Shown here in pieces: positions 31,936 through 43,624 of a stretch of 64,000 nt of DNA. Origin of the DNA: Symbiodinium natans (taxonomy: Eukaryota; Sar; Dinophyceae; Suessiales; Symbiodiniaceae). The stretch is from positions 477,226-541,225 of the forward strand of contig CAJNDS010002206.1 of assembly GCA_905221605.1 (NCBI GenBank). Reading direction: 5' to 3'. Within the stretch, counting starts at the first letter, position 1. Each line of letters begins with the position of its first letter. The position numbers were made by a program, and so were the translations under genes. The notes under the pieces were generated by a model. That model was given only the letters and a program-made list of their open reading frames with translations, was not told where the DNA came from and ran no database searches.

Positions 31936-32474
31936 TCACAATCGGTGGTCTGGTGGACAGGTTCGTTTTATCGCAGCAGCCGCAAGGCGTCAAGAAACTG
32001 TCCAGAGCTGGCTCCAATCGGAACACCAAAGACTTAACGTTGCATGGAGCTTCGGGTGGTCATCTGCGGGCAGTCTACGGGGATCTTGCAGCGAGCCTGC
32101 GAAGCCGGAAGTGTTCGCTGCTTCTCCAGTGTGGTTGGACTCAGGCTCGGGCAAGGCCTTTGGACCGTAAAGGCCCTGAGGGTGTTGGGCCAATGCTTTG
32201 GCATCAAAAAGGAGATGTAGATTCTGGGAGGAGATAGGATGGACCCTCCTCCTTCTTCACAATTCCCTAACAGCAAAATACAGAGTTTGTACCATGGCAC
32301 GATTCACACCGTGGTCCAACTACGCGAATGTGCAATGCCACATCGGCTTTGCCTGGCGTACGCACTCGAGGACCACCGTGCGCGCGACTGGAGTGACAAT
32401 TTTCCATGCAGCACCGCCCTTAGGCTTTCAAACGGTCATGGACAGTCTGTCATAGTCTATCCCATCAATCCGAG

Positions 32475-32757
32475 GTTGAGGTTCTGTACGCCATAGCCGC
32501 CCTCTGCCTGGAACTCGGCAAGTTGCTACGTCAGGAAGTTGGCGTGAAATTGGAGCTGCGAGGCCCTGACCGAACCTTAATGTCGGTCCGCTTGGGCCCC
32601 GGGCCTTCAGGAGCCCTCCTTTGCGCACCGCTTTGCGCGTTTGCGCTCCTTGCAGATTCCTTGCCTTTGCTTGGTGAGGAGAGTCTTCTGGAGACCCTGA
32701 GCACATCACTGCTGTCAAGGCGCGCTTATGCAAGAAGCCAAAATGCGCTTGTGCGGT
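32475..32757 (+). CDS. Unknown exon, Leu-rich helical
   Basis: After CCGAG the frame reads VEVLYAIAALCLELGKLLRQ and later ALLCAPLCAFALLADSLPLL and LLETLSTSLLSRRA. It looks like a helical-repeat (armadillo/HEAT-like) or other alpha-rich protein, but I cannot name it. The stop is at 32757. 31970-32200 upstream is ambiguous between two forward frames. Confidence 0.5.
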
Positions 32758-32804
32758 GACGACTAGTGAGGTTGTCCATGGTCAATGAATTGTGCATAGG
32801 TGTG

Positions 32805-33060
32805 GGGCTGGGAACTGAGCCTGGTCGGGGACGACCGCGGCGATGGTGCCGGTGTGCCCGCAGAGGCGGCTCTCAAGGCAGCCATGGCAGAATGCGTTAG
32901 ACCTGGGATAGAGGCACACTTGCTTGCTTCGGATGTTTCTTGTTGGTTTTCCAGGCCATGTCTGCCGTGCGGAAGAGCGTCAAGGATGCCATGAACGTTA
33001 CGCGAGGGGCTGAAGCGGCCACAAGCGGAGCAAATGTTCATGCCGAGTTGTATAAGTCTT
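32805..33060 (+). CDS. Two unknown exons
   Basis: 32806-32930 reads WELSLVGDDRGDGAGVPAEA and then ALKAAMAECVRPGIEAHLLA. 32955 onward (after TTTTCCAG) reads AMSAVRKSVKDAMNVTRGAE and then AATSGANVHAELYKSF. Probably the same gene as the exon at 32475. Confidence 0.5.
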
Positions 33061-33149
33061 TTTACAATAGCTGTGATGCCCACAAATCCAGATGTTTTAC
33101 CCTTTTCAGGTCGGAGGAGGAGACGTTGGCCGGGCGCCTGACCAATCAT

Positions 33150-33465
33150 CACTGAAAGGACTCGACTTCGTTTTCACATCCGAGGCTGGAAATCAAGTCA
33201 AGCCGCGCAAGCTTCAAAGAGAAAGGTGGGGGATTCATGGTGCTTCACGAGCCACCGGGTAACTTTCTTTTTGACCATGCTAGCTGCGATTGGCTGTGAT
33301 GCCTCTGTGCCCCTGGTCAGGTTTGAAGCCGAGATGCCGGCGAAAGTCTTGGAAGACCTGCTGAGCCTTGTGACCGAGGCGCTGAGCCGCAGAAAGCCGC
33401 AAAAGCTGCACTCGATCGCAGAGATTTGCAGACGGATGCAGACGGACGAGTGCGAAAAAATGTCA
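33150..33465 (+). CDS. Two unknown exons
   Basis: 33157-33260 reads DSTSFSHPRLEIKSSRASFK and then EKGGGFMVLHEPPG. 33321-~33462 (after GGTCAG) reads FEAEMPAKVLEDLLSLVTEA and then SRRKPQKLHSIAEICRRMQ, strongly protein-like. Confidence 0.55.
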
Positions 33466-33539
33466 GTACTGTCTACAAACCACTGCCCCTAACATCCGGT
33501 AGCATGTAGAAGCCAGAAAACGAAAGTGTTGAGTTCGTC

Positions 33540-34370
33540 GAATTGCCCTGGAGCCTCCGTTTGAAGGCCTCTGAGCGCCTCGCGAGCAGCATCGATCCAA
33601 AGATGCGTATGTCTGCCCTGCCCTTGGCCCGCTTGGCTCTTCTGAAGATCCGACTTGATACAGTGTCTGACAGTCTTGTGAGCCAAAAAACCCTGCTGTA
33701 CTGCATGCAGCAATGCTGCAGACATCAGGAAGCGCACGCAGGGGCCTCAAATGGATTCTCCCCCCCGAGTTACTTTCGCTGACCTTCACAGTGTTGCAGC
33801 GATCGTCTCAGGCTCGGGGGGTGAAGCGACGAGACAAAGCCAAGAAGGCCCACACATCCCTAATCTACGTCTGGGACCGAATGATTCACCATCTGGTGTG
33901 ATGTCTCCAACTTCTCAGGTCTTGGGTGGCCATCGTTTGTTTCATTCCTGCCTTGAAAGCGCCCTAAGGATCATCTGGGGTTGGGTGTTGCGCGCTCCAG
34001 AGATACTCTGTAAAGATGCAGTGTTAGCATCTTTTCATGAAGCCAGTACTAAACCTAAACCTGCCGTTCAAGAGCAACTAAGGTACCATGGTTGAGAACT
34101 TATCGCCCTGAAGACCCGAGTGGCATGTTGCTGTAGCAGAGTGACATGACCAAGCCATAGAGGGTGGCCCCTGCAGATCACTGCACCCACTCTTTGCGTG
34201 GGGTGTCAAGCAAACTGTTGGAGTCGACGGTTGCACAGATTGTGGCGAGGGTGTTTCCCATTTTTCAAGGTATGGGCCACAGGGGCAACTGAGGCTTGCA
34301 AGGCCCATGATCGCAAGATTCGCCAACTTTGGCAGGCCACGTGGGCCGAGGTCCTTTTGGCTGGTGAGGC
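33540..34370 (+). CDS. Several weak exon candidates
   Basis: 33546-33705 reads LKASERLASSIDPKMRMSAL. 34212-34268 reads LLESTVAQIVARVFPIFQ. 34285-34345 reads TEACKAHDRKIRQLWQATWA. All are helical and on the + strand, so they are likely a continuation of the alpha-rich gene upstream. Confidence 0.4.
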
Positions 34371-35360
34371 TCGAAGCTGTGCGGTCCCTGCGACTTTATG
34401 CTCACGTACTCACGTGGTTCTTTTCAGGAGACCGGATTCGTTGACTTTTTACGGTCATTGGACTGGCACTCAAAGGGATGCTCCTGGCGTGGTTTCGTGA
34501 TGTTTCGCGCTGGCAAGCTGTCCATTGGTCCATGGTCCTTTTTGCGGCTTCGAGGAGCTGAGCACAGACCCTGATGTGGTCATGCAGCGAGAAAGGCGAA
34601 GGGTCAGGACATGGGATGTGTGACGATATGTGACGATATGTGCAGCTCAAAGTTGGCAAGCACCAGGTTGCACTATGTCACGGTGCCATCGGTGCCATAG
34701 CCATGCCGCAATGGTCAATGGAAGGACTGGGCGCAAATCACCAAAGTTCCGGTGTCCGGTGTGCCAAGAGGCGGGTGCATGCTGCGAGATGCTGTGAGTC
34801 CCGGTGTGTTTCTTGGTGCTGCTTGTATTTCTGCAGCCAGTGTATCCATGCTTCCATCGTGCCTTCCTGTCCATCGTACCTTCCTGTCCATCATATCCAT
34901 CGATGGCAGCCACAAGCATCGACAATGTTCACTTGGGTACGTCATGGAACGTGAGCAAAATCTACTGAAAGACGGACAAACTCATACATCAATAGACGCT
35001 GCACTACTGTAGGGGTGTTGAGGGGCATTGAGGGGCTCCTGGCCATGCGCCAGGCCCACTACTTCACGGCTTCGGCCCCAAACCAGGACAAGAATACGTT
35101 CTGTACTTCATAATTGCAGCCTTTCCTTGTTCACTTCCATCGCACCCCTTCTGTGCAGTGTTGGTGCCTGGTTGTCCCTCGATCAAGCAGCCAGGCACCA
35201 TGCAGGAATTGCTTTCAGGCCCCAGACCCTCACACCTTCAAACCTAAAACCCTGTAAAGGTCCGAGGCCCCAAACCCAAAGCTCCACCATACCACAGAAG
35301 GAGGCACCCTACCTAGGAGCTTGCAGTTCACTGCGGATCTGCCTCTGGCAGAAAAAGTAT
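34371..35360. other. No supported gene
   Basis: Short frames only. An 18-bp-scale CCATCGTACCTTCCTGT duplication lies at about 34855-34905, and reversed telomere-like CCCTAAAACC/CCAAACCC words lie at 35215-35290. Confidence 0.4.
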
Positions 35361-35498
35361 TGGGGTAGTTTCATGGGCCCTTGATATGGTCCCTAACCTC
35401 CTTTAAAGGGTTCTGATGTATGGGCCCTTAGTTTACAAGGGGTATATGACGGGTACCGTTTTAAAGGGCCCATACTAAGGGACCATGTAACTGCCCTT
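35361..35498 (-). mobile_element. Small foldback (MITE-like) element, copy 1
   Basis: A 138-bp segment whose ends are inverted copies. The left end reads TGGGGTAGTTTCATGGGCCC. The right end, read on the opposite strand, gives AAGGGCAGTTACATGGTCCC. A second internal inverted pair is TATGGGCCCTTAG against AAAGGGCCCATACTAA. There is no coding capacity. A related copy in opposite orientation lies at 57152-57253. It is called non-autonomous by structure only; no transposase or clear target duplication is seen. Confidence 0.6.
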
Positions 35499-35499
35499 A

Positions 35500-36385
35500 G
35501 GAAAAAGGGTCTGAGGGTCTTCTGCATGAGCAGAGCTCAGCCCAGCTTTACAAAAAGAGTCCTGCTGCTCCAGGAAATCCGTGTGGAATTATTCAAAACT
35601 TCGCGTTTTGAACTCCGCTGCATGCACCGCACCATGCCAACCGCATAGCTAGCCATGCTCTGTTCAGTAGGAACAGCATGGCCACACAGTCATATCCTCA
35701 CAGCCGCTTGAACAGGAGTCCAATAGCGGTCCATGCAAACATCTGCAAAGATGCTAGCAAAGTGTTGATGTGAGGTGTTCGTGCGGGCAAAGGCAGGATG
35801 GGACAGGGAGGGCTCCGGAAAGAGTTGGACTGATCATGGACTTGACTTGACAAGGCGTGCCGCAAACATTTGAAGCAAAGCGGCCACCTGTCTTGCGAAC
35901 CTGGTTGTGGCCCCAGGAAGCACGACACGTCTATTTTGAATTCATGATAGATCCACTGGCAGTTATGTGGGAAAGTCCATTTCGTTTGACTCGTTTGGTG
36001 CCAAGCCCAGGGCAAACTTGGAGGAGTGTGATCGAGGACGGCTGCCAAGGTCTTCCAAACAGCGAGATGTGCAAAATTTATCTGGTCTTCTCAGGAAAAG
36101 TGCCTGCTTCAGCCACCGTACCCGGTGCCCACTACACCAGACGTCTGAGCATCATTGCGTACGGATGTGCAGTTTAGCGTGCAGCATTGATTTGCCAGTG
36201 CAAACTTTTCCTGTGCATCCCAAAGGGATTGCAAGCTCCAGCGTGAGTGTAAAAGCTGTGGAAACCTGATTTGCGACCTGGTGGAAGCCGGAAGATAGTG
36301 CCGAAAGTCGGATCATGCAGGAGATTTACTTAGCACACTTCTCTGGATCCTGCAGAAGATTTGTGGCCCAAACTCTCAGCCCTCC
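35500..36385. other. No supported gene
   Basis: 35857-36177 has a forward frame of 106 codons with no signature, also partly open in reverse. Probably intron or spacer. Confidence 0.35.
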
Positions 36386-36389
36386 AATC

Positions 36390-36860
36390 TCAGCGATGGA
36401 TCGCCAGCCCTATCTCAGGGAAAGAGCAGCACAGACCATGACCATGTCGACACAAAAGTTTGAGAAAGCCCGCAAGCGTGGTGTACTCACTCACACACGC
36501 ACACGCACACACACCCACACACCCCGGCACGTGCAGACACAGACCTGTCTTGACTACGTATTTCAACGAGCTTTGACAGTCCAGCTTATGCCAGCCCCGG
36601 CAAAGCTAGAAATCAGCAGCTCCGCTGATGTCAGCTTCAGAGGTTGGCATCGGCTGCACCGTGCACCGTGCATGTGCTGTCGGGTAGGGCATAAGCTTGC
36701 GGCGCTTGAGGTCAGCTTGAAACTGTCAGGCTCCACAATGCGCGAGGGAGGCTGCCCCGCTTCCTTCTGCCCGATGGAGGGGTGCCCTGAAGTCCATGGT
36801 GCTGCGTGTTCTCCTATGCTGTCATGTCAGGGAGGTACTTCATCCCTGCAAGCATGGGAT
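36390..36860 (+). CDS. Unknown exons flanking a CA-rich microsatellite
   Basis: 36393-36480 reads AMDRQPYLRERAAQTMTMST and then QKFEKARKRG. A CACACGCA microsatellite (36490-36530) follows. Then 36590-36850 reads PAPAKLEISSSADVSFRGW and a Cys-rich stretch (CMCCRVG). The first exon is credible, the second weak. Confidence 0.4.
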
Positions 36861-36879
36861 TAGGCAGTGCAAGCATTGA

Positions 36880-37670
36880 CGGAGTCGGGAGTGCAGCTCC
36901 AAACTGTGATATGTTGGCCTGGCGGCTCAATGCTTCACAGTAAACTACATGTCAAGGGGCCAACGTGCGCCAACACTGCAAGTATCTGTCATGGCGCGGC
37001 ACATTGTTCACTTCTTAACTTCGTAGCTACAGACCCTAGACCTCGCAAGCGCGCTTGCACAGTCATGCACAGATGAAGCCCAAACAGCGCGCCTCCTCGA
37101 GAAGTGCTTCTCGGGCTATGTCGAAGGCCAAAGCCATCACGGCTGTCGAGGTGCTGCGACGCCTAAGGTCACTGTGGCTGAACACCAGTCACTGGTTATA
37201 GGCCTCAGCTTCCTCTCCCCAACCTTTGACAGCCGAGGTGACGCGAGCTTCTCGAAGTCTGTGGGAAACCCTGCTTTATTTCCTTTATTTCTCATGATCA
37301 CGCGACACTCTCATGACAGGGAGTAGGCCCACACAGCACAGCATCCATGCACTACAAATCAGACTCAGATAAGCTTCTTTGAGGCAGCACGTCTGAGGAC
37401 AGCAGACGTAGGCTGATTACAAACCTCACTATCTACAGCTCATGCGCGCGTTGATCCGCAATGAGCTGCTGGAACGCCACAACCTGCCTTGAACCCAGAA
37501 TGCCTGCACTCACTAGATGCCTTATGCCGTGTGTTGGGAACTTAAATTTTAAAGGAGCATGAAGGAGCTTGAAGGAACTTAAAGGAACTTAAAGGAACTC
37601 AAGGGTTCAGATTGTTTCAACTACATGAGTCTCATGAGCGTCTCCGCAAGCAAGGCCAGACAGTGCTCCC
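36880..37670. other. No gene; contains 10-bp repeat array
   Basis: 37551-37605 has five AAGGAACTTA-type decamers (GAAGGAGCTT, GAAGGAACTT, AAAGGAACTT, and so on). The remainder has no protein signal. Confidence 0.6.
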
Positions 37671-37675
37671 GGCGT

Positions 37676-38000
37676 CTCTGTGGAAGGCGCCGGATCGACA
37701 GAAGCCAACGGCATCTACGTACGAACTGGCTTCAAGGCTGGCACGGCAAAGCAGCATCCTACAATCCTACAATATACACTCTTTGAGAGAGCAATTCGCT
37801 GCGAGATGCTGCGAGGTAGCCAACACCGAAGTCTTCCAGAAGCGAGGAACTTGCCTCGTACTCTTGAAGCGAGGCCGGAGCTCCTGCGGATGCTCCGTGT
37901 CCGTGGCATGTCCGTGTCATGTCGCATCTCCCAAGGTGAGGACTTGAGCTGGAGCCTCATCAACCTCAACGGCCGCAGGGGCAAGAATGACGAGGCCTGG
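37676..38000 (+). CDS. Exons of a VEGAG-x-x-x-NG-type repeat protein (unnamed family)
   Basis: 37680-37750 reads VEGAGSTEANGIYVRTGFKA. 37936-38015 (after CCAAG) reads GEDLSWSLINLNGRRGKNDE and then AWTAW. The order GAG-x4-NGxY followed by W-x-L/I-x-N/D-x-x-G and a terminal Trp matches a module I associate with many dinoflagellate predicted proteins. That link is from memory and the function is unknown. Confidence 0.45.
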
Positions 38001-38029
38001 ACCGCTTGGAGGTTCTCACCGCCGAGATG

Positions 38030-38650
38030 GGGATTTTTCACGGGGTCACAAAAGGAAAGTTTCCAGATTTTTTTGCAAGGCCGCCTCGGAGGAGGCAATC
38101 AGCTCCGGGGCCTACACCTTCTCACCAGCGAAGCTGAGATGGAATCCCAACTCGACCACCCTGTATCAGGTGCGCTTCTTCTGCCGTGTCTTTGCTTTAT
38201 GTGCCGCTCCTTCTGCAGAAGGTCGCACCAAGTCTGAACAGCCGGGACAGCCTCCTCCCGCCCCACGCAGGAAGGCTCAGATCACAATGAGGGGTCTGGG
38301 TGGTCTTCGAGATGCTCCTGCGCGCTGCGCAGCTTGCAAGGTCGGATGGACGACGGTGGATGGGATCTCTCCAGCACCCAGCATGACCTTCTGCACTTCG
38401 GACAGCCTCAGTCAACACCTCGGAGAGTGCGACTACGAGAACTATGTCAGTGTGTCGGTTGCACGCATTTCGCTGGCGAATGCCAAGGACCCGAGAAGTT
38501 GCTTGCTGCTGCGATTCCCGGGAAGCTCCTGACACGGATTGCTGAAACTGCGCCGACTCCTTGCGGAAGCATTTGGTTGGCCTTGAAAGAACATTACAGG
38601 CTTGCTTTGGGTGTGTGGACTTGGAGAGGGTGCGCAGTACTGTAGCGGGA
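38030..38650 (+). CDS. Unknown exons, one Cys-rich
   Basis: 38070-38170 reads CKAASEEAISSGAYTFSPAK and then WNPNSTTLYQ. 38450-38600 reads CVGCTHFAGECQGPEKLLAA and then PGKLLTRIAETAP. An alternative frame over 38280-38530 is also open. Probably the same gene as 37.7 kb. Zinc binding through the Cys residues is possible. Confidence 0.4.
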
Positions 38651-38755
38651 TGTTTGCTGTTTTCTGTTCTTTCTCCTGTGCAATCTGCCAGGTGCTCTGT
38701 TAAGCTGGGTCAGATTTGCCAATTTCGCGCAAACACACTTATGTAAGGACGGCGG

Positions 38756-39203
38756 CGAAAGTGCAGACATCCATCCATCAGGCTTGGAGGCCGCAGAACT
38801 TTGAGATCCCTTGCGATGTCTTTGACCTTGAGAGGTCCCTTTTGAGCCTTGAAACGCCTAGGACAGAGGCGCAGCAGACTCTCCCACGCATCCTGCGGTG
38901 GGGGACCCTCGAGATGTCCAGGTTGAGGAAGCAAGGGAAGGAAGGAAAGGAAGGAAAGGAAGGGAAGGAAGCCAAGGAGGAGGGTCGCTTGGCGCACGCC
39001 CTCTCGCTGCCAGGCAAGGATCTGCCAGATTGCTGTATGCTCGGGTCAGAGTCATCGCCGCCAGATCTGCACGCCGGCCCAGCTGCCTCGCAGCAAGTTC
39101 CTGAGGGCGAGATGGCGCGTGGCCCAGCTCTGGCTTGCCAAAACGTCGGCAGAGATCGACTGACAGAGTTGGAAATGCTCTTCATGCCGCTATTTCTTGA
39201 ATG
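38756..39203 (+). CDS. Unknown exon with Lys/Glu repeat
   Basis: The frame is open from about 38716 to the stop at 39203. It reads TSIHQAWRPQNFEIPCDVFD, ERSLLSLETPRTEAQQTLPR, then a KEGKEGKEG segment made by GGAAGGAAAGG repeats (38936-38975), then a segment ending LTELEMLFMPLF. The reverse strand is also open, which lowers confidence. Confidence 0.4.
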
Positions 39204-39215
39204 ACCTTCCAGGTT

Positions 39216-39700
39216 TATGATGTAGCGAATGACCTGCCTGTTGAAGGTCATGGTGATCTACAGCGTGGTAATGGCCAGACCCAGCTTTCACTTTGACTGG
39301 GGCCTCTCCTTCTGGGAGAAAGAGCTGGATGACACAGGTGCGCATCCCGAAGTGACAAAGCCCACAACAGCCACAAGTCACAAGTCAAGGGGGTTCCACT
39401 GAATCCATACTGTACGGGATGGAAGTTGGCCCATTGGATAAGGGAAGACTTAGGGTCGGAGCACTTTGACAGGCAGAAGGATTGTGCGAGCTGTGGAGCC
39501 CGACTCCCCTTTCGACCGCTGGAACATCTGGCAGAGAGCCAGAGCCTCTTTCAGAGACCGGCAGAAATGCTCGCGAAGAGAGATTGACTACCTGCCTGCC
39601 TACTTGCTGAGGTGCCGGAAAGTTAATGCTGTGAGTTGTGCACAGTTGCAGGATGGTGCAGGAGCTTTGAAGTTTTCGCCGTGACACGAGAATGCCACTT
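39216..39700 (+). CDS. Unknown exons
   Basis: 39214-39292 (after CCAG) reads VYDVANDLPVEGHGDLQRGN. 39468-39640 reads RRIVRAVEPDSPFDRWNIWQ and then CSRREIDYLPAYLLRCRK. The second has strong protein character. Confidence 0.5.
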
Positions 39701-39854
39701 TGAGAGTGGTTTTTTTTGGAGAAGTGGACAACCTTGTGGCCGATTTGGGCAGGCTGTAGCTCATGCTTCCTGAAACTGGCGCCTTTCAAGATGAGGTGTT
39801 TATGCCTTTATGTTCCTTTATGTTCCTTTCTGCTGTCACGATGATCACGATATG

Positions 39855-40478
39855 TTAAGGTCCGTGGCCGGCCGGAGATGTGCGTACGGGCGGGCGCCGG
39901 AGTCTGAGTTGTCAGCTTCCGACATGGCTGAAGGGCGGATCGTCCTGCCACCGCAGGACCAGCTGCTCAAGCAAAGCGGGGGTTGGGTCCCGCACCCAGG
40001 AGAACTCCTAGCATTCTTGTTTCAGGTTCCTTCTGCCAAGGCTGTGCTCTGAGGCCTACTTCGAGTGCCCTATCGAGAGCTCCGAGGGCCTGGCGCCTGA
40101 CAAAGTGCAGAGCCCTTCGCGTTTGCAGCTAGGAATATTCGGAATTGACCGCGAGAAACAACCGGGAGGAAAACCATGAGGACAACTAGGACAACCATGC
40201 CAAACAAATGTCGAGGCTTCGAAGAGCTACCGAACATCACAGAGTCCGACTCCGTGGAAGGTCTGTTCAAGTTGTGTCTGCAACACAATGACACAGAGTT
40301 TGCCTCAGAAGGAATGCTTTTGTTTTCGGAGTCCTTTTCTACAGGCGTTGGCGACACACTTCTGGTCTTGGACTTCGGGCGCTTCGAGCGAAGACCTTGC
40401 CCACCTGAACCGCCCAGGCCCGGGAGAAGAGCCGCTCAGAGTTTCGACCAGTTGAGAAGCGAACGCGATGAACCTTGA
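39855..40478 (+). CDS. Unknown exons
   Basis: 39862-40027 reads RRCAYGRAPESELSASDMAE and then RIVLPPQDQLLKQSGGW. 40050-40180 reads SEAYFECPIESSEGLAPDKV. 40205-40475 reads CRGFEELPNITESDSVEGLF and then TLLVLDFGRFERRP. All are on the + strand and probably one gene. Confidence 0.5.
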
Positions 40479-41090
40479 GTTAGTGGGACTCAGAGTGGGC
40501 GCTGGCCTGCAAAGGCTGGAGCCGTGGGAGGCAGGCTATGGCTTGCGAGTTGAGCTCGCCCCTCCTGCATGTCTCGAATGTTGAATGAGAGCGGTGTAGC
40601 AAAGGGGGAGAACCATGTGGGCGAGGACCATCAGGTAAGCTTTAGCATATGCCAGGATGCCAGCTTGGCCGGCCCGTATGAGCCAAAAGCTCGGGTGCCA
40701 ATAGTCTCTCGCTTGCCTTCACTCCGCAAACCTGCTGAGCCGCAAGGCAAGACGTAATTGCTTGGGCTCTGATACTCAAAGAGGACCCCATGGCAGTCAG
40801 CTCAACTTTGGCGCTGTGTTCACTCTTCGTCGCAGGACTTGAGTGAAGCTGCCTTTGTTTCCACGACCCCCGGCAGCAGCCTCGACTGCTTCCTAGATCA
40901 AAAGCGCTACGTACGAATCAGTGCTGCAAGCTGAGGCAAGTCAGAATCGTGCTGGCGTGCGTTCGATGGCGAGTCGGGAAAGGCCTCGCGTCCTGGTGGC
41001 CATCAGCGATCATGTCCCATCTGATGACTTTGTTCTGACTTGCCCATCCTGCAGCCATACCGAGCGGTAACGACGGGTAACGACGAGCCC
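40470..41090 (+). CDS. Unknown exons
   Basis: 40468-40583 reads MNLELVGLRVGAGLQRLEPW and then GYGLRVELAPPACLEC. 40839-40935 reads DLSEAAFVSTTPGSSLDCFL. 40978-41065 reads RPRVLVAISDHVPSDDFVLT then CPSC. No family is assigned. Confidence 0.45.
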
Positions 41091-41213
41091 TGCGTGTTCA
41101 TGAAGGCAGACTAACTTCTCTCCTCCATCACATGCACACTTGGCAGTGCCTCCAGGCTAGGGAAGGATGTTGAGTTAATGAACTGCTGCCAATGATTCAG
41201 CCGGATCTTGGCC

Positions 41214-41343
41214 ATGGCAGTGTGTGACGACTCTGGTGCGTTGCTTGCGGCGAGTGCCGACAAGTTGCTCGACGCAAGAGGGGAAGAGGAGCTCCAGGTG
41301 GAGGCGGAGGCGGAGGATGATGAGGAGGCTGAGGAGGTCTGAT
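41214..41343 (+). CDS. Short acidic exon
   Basis: ATG at 41214, stop at 41341. It reads MAVCDDSGALLAASADKLLD and then a Glu/Asp-rich end. It could be a terminal exon or a small protein. Confidence 0.4.
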
Positions 41344-41496
41344 TCCTGACCTTGGCGCAATGTGTTGTTGTGTTGTGCTGCGTGGGCATTCAAGCAAACT
41401 ACGCCGACGTTGTGCATGGCAGTTAGACTCTACAAGAGGAACCGGCTTTGCAGCGGGAGGTCACCGCTGCAGGCCGTTGGACAGCTTTCCTCGTGT

Positions 41497-41556
41497 TCCA
41501 TTGGTGTTCCATTGGTGTTCCAGCGGTGTTCCAGTGGTGTTCCTCAGTGTGCTCCT
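41497..41556 (+). repeat. 11-bp tandem repeat, unit TTCCATTGGTG
   Basis: Five units of TTCC[AT][TG][TC]GGTG-type sequence in a row, in non-coding DNA. Confidence 0.85.
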
Positions 41557-41814
41557 GAAAAATAGCTCTAGGCAGCGGCGCGCGGTCCTTGGGCTTGGCC
41601 CTTGCGGAAGTCTACGGCGCCCGGGCCAAGACGGGCCTTGCTCATGCCAAGGAGAGCATTCGCCCCGTGATATGCCATGTCGTTTGCCGTGCGTTGTGCC
41701 GTGCGATTTGCCGTGTGAGGACTACTATGTGGAGTCTTGGCCCTAGTTCCCGAAGCTCTTGCCGGAAAGCTGGGAAGTGTAGGTCTTCTCTGTGAAGGCT
41801 TCCTCCAGCCTCCT

Positions 41815-42140
41815 GCTCCTTGGAGAAGTGGCGCGAACTAGCGAGCCTAGCGCAGGAAGGCGAAGCATCGTTCAACCCCTCGGGCAGCGCGGCGTGGTGA
41901 GTCCCGCCAAACAGGTGCTGTGGCATGCTGCCCAACTGCTGCCGCTTTCTTCGATGGGCTCAGTGAGGGCTTGGGCGCGGGTCTCAGTGACTCAGCGCTG
42001 ATCGGCGCTGCAGACCGCTACCCCGGAAGCTCAAGAGTTCAGCCAAGGTTGGGATGTCTATGAGTTGCTCTTGGACTTTGAGGCACGAGACGAGACTTGC
42101 TCATGTTCAGAGAAAGGAACTGGGAAACGAATGCTATTGT
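41815..42140 (+). CDS. Two unknown exons
   Basis: 41818-41902 reads SLEKWRELASLAQEGEASFN. 42014-42137 (after CTGCAG) reads TATPEAQEFSQGWDVYELLL and then DFEARDETCSC. Both are strongly protein-like. Confidence 0.5.
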
Positions 42141-42349
42141 AGCATTGACAGATTTACACCCTGGAGCTGCAGCGCCGGGACCGTGTGCAAGCATCGAGCT
42201 TGGACGGTTCATGAAATGCGTGGCGGATACGGCCGTAGCTTGGAATAGCTTCGATTTGCAAAGGCACGTATACGCCCCCCGACCGAGTCGTCGTCGAGCG
42301 GCTCCGACAGCAGCATGGGGCTGAGATGGGCTGAGCAACACTCACAGTG

Positions 42350-42840
42350 TGCTTGCAGCCCACTTGCCAAAGGCAGCGAGAGCCTAGTGCTCGACGCAAA
42401 TTCGGAAGAGGCCAATCTTTGGAGAGGCCCTGATGTTGCTGAAAAGGGGCCGGGTGGCTTTCAGGAAGACGCTCCAAGCGCCGATGGCGTGCAGGAGGCA
42501 CTGAGAAATATTGAAGATTAATGAAGTCCGAGTTCATGTCAGCGAAGCGGCCCTCTCCAATGCCAGGCGTCTGAGCCGTCTGGGAAGCGCAAGAAGCTCC
42601 CGCAGAGTGGCCGATGCACCCTGGCCACCCTATAGCGTTCGCTGGGCTCCAGAAGTTCTTGTCTTTGCGTCTTGGCGCCTGAGTGCTCGACTGTTCGACG
42701 ATGTATAACGATGTTCGAGTATGTTCGAGCTGTTTTTGTTTCAGGCACTGGCTTTGCAATCGCCGGTGGTTCGGCCAACATTGGAGGCCACACACTGGCC
42801 TCCACCGCTGGAGGGGGTCGGAGCTACTAGTAACTTAGTA
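42350..42840 (+). CDS. Unknown exons
   Basis: 42360-42518 reads LAKGSESLVLDANSEEANLW and then ADGVQEALRNIED. 42523-42690 reads EVRVHVSEAALSNARRLSRL and then PPYSVRWAPEVLVFASW. Reverse frames are also open. Confidence 0.4.
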
Positions 42841-43111
42841 CACAAAGGTTTCACGGTACGAACAGACGTATAACCAGGCCGTGGTGACACCGCGCTGGTG
42901 GCACAAACAGTGGACCTCCCGGGGCTGCTTTACGGCCACCCGGTTGCAGCTGCTGTGTTTGATTCAATGTTGCCATCTTCTCCAGTGTTGCACTCGCAGT
43001 TTCTCCTCATCTTTCCTCTTTTCCTTTAACAATTTTTTTCCATCGCTTCGGTAAGTGGAGATGTGCAGCCGTTTGTTTTGCTGACTTTGAAGAGGATGCC
43101 TGCATCAATAT

Positions 43112-43561
43112 GTGGGTTCTGTATTTACTGATGTAACAACTGGTAGCTCAAGAAGCATCAGCCTCAATGTTCCCTCATCTCGAATGACTGCGGCAATGCT
43201 GGCCACTGGACTGTTGAGTTACAGTTACATGGCAGGTTGTCCTGTAAGTTTGTTTTGCATGTGCCGAGGCTTCGGAGATTTCGACTGCGTAGCGGCCCAA
43301 GCTCCAAATTCAGCCGAGCTTCCATCTGTCCGTCGTTGCATACACAGCATGCGTTGCCTCAGCTTGGGTTTAACAGCACCTGCTGCGGCTATTGCGGGTA
43401 GCCAGCGTGGCCAGCATTCAGAGGTGCTGCGATTGCAGCTGCCTGGCTTGGAAGTTCTGGCCTACGACTGTGATGGCAGGTGGCCTGTGAGTCATGCTGC
43501 CTCTTTGCAGTTTTCGACCTTTGATTCGTGCAAGTACTTACTATCTTGTTATGTTATTTAA
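43112..43561 (+). CDS. Unknown 149-codon reading frame
   Basis: One continuous frame reading SVFTDVTTGSSRSISLNVPS, TAAMLATGLLSYSYMAGCP, then LQLPGLEVLAYDCDGRWPVS, with a stop at 43559. The start codon is not ATG, so it is probably one or more exons with readable intron. No family is recognised. Confidence 0.4.
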   Translation: MGSVFTDVTTGSSRSISLNVPSSRMTAAMLATGLLSYSYMAGCPVSLFCMCRGFGDFDCVAAQAPNSAELPSVRRCIHSMRCLSLGLTAPAAAIAGSQRGQHSEVLRLQLPGLEVLAYDCDGRWPVSHAASLQFSTFDSCKYLLSCYVI

Positions 43562-43624
43562 TGGCTACCGCCGATGCCGCCGACCCCATCCTAAGAATTG
43601 AAGCACGCTAACATCGGGCAGGCA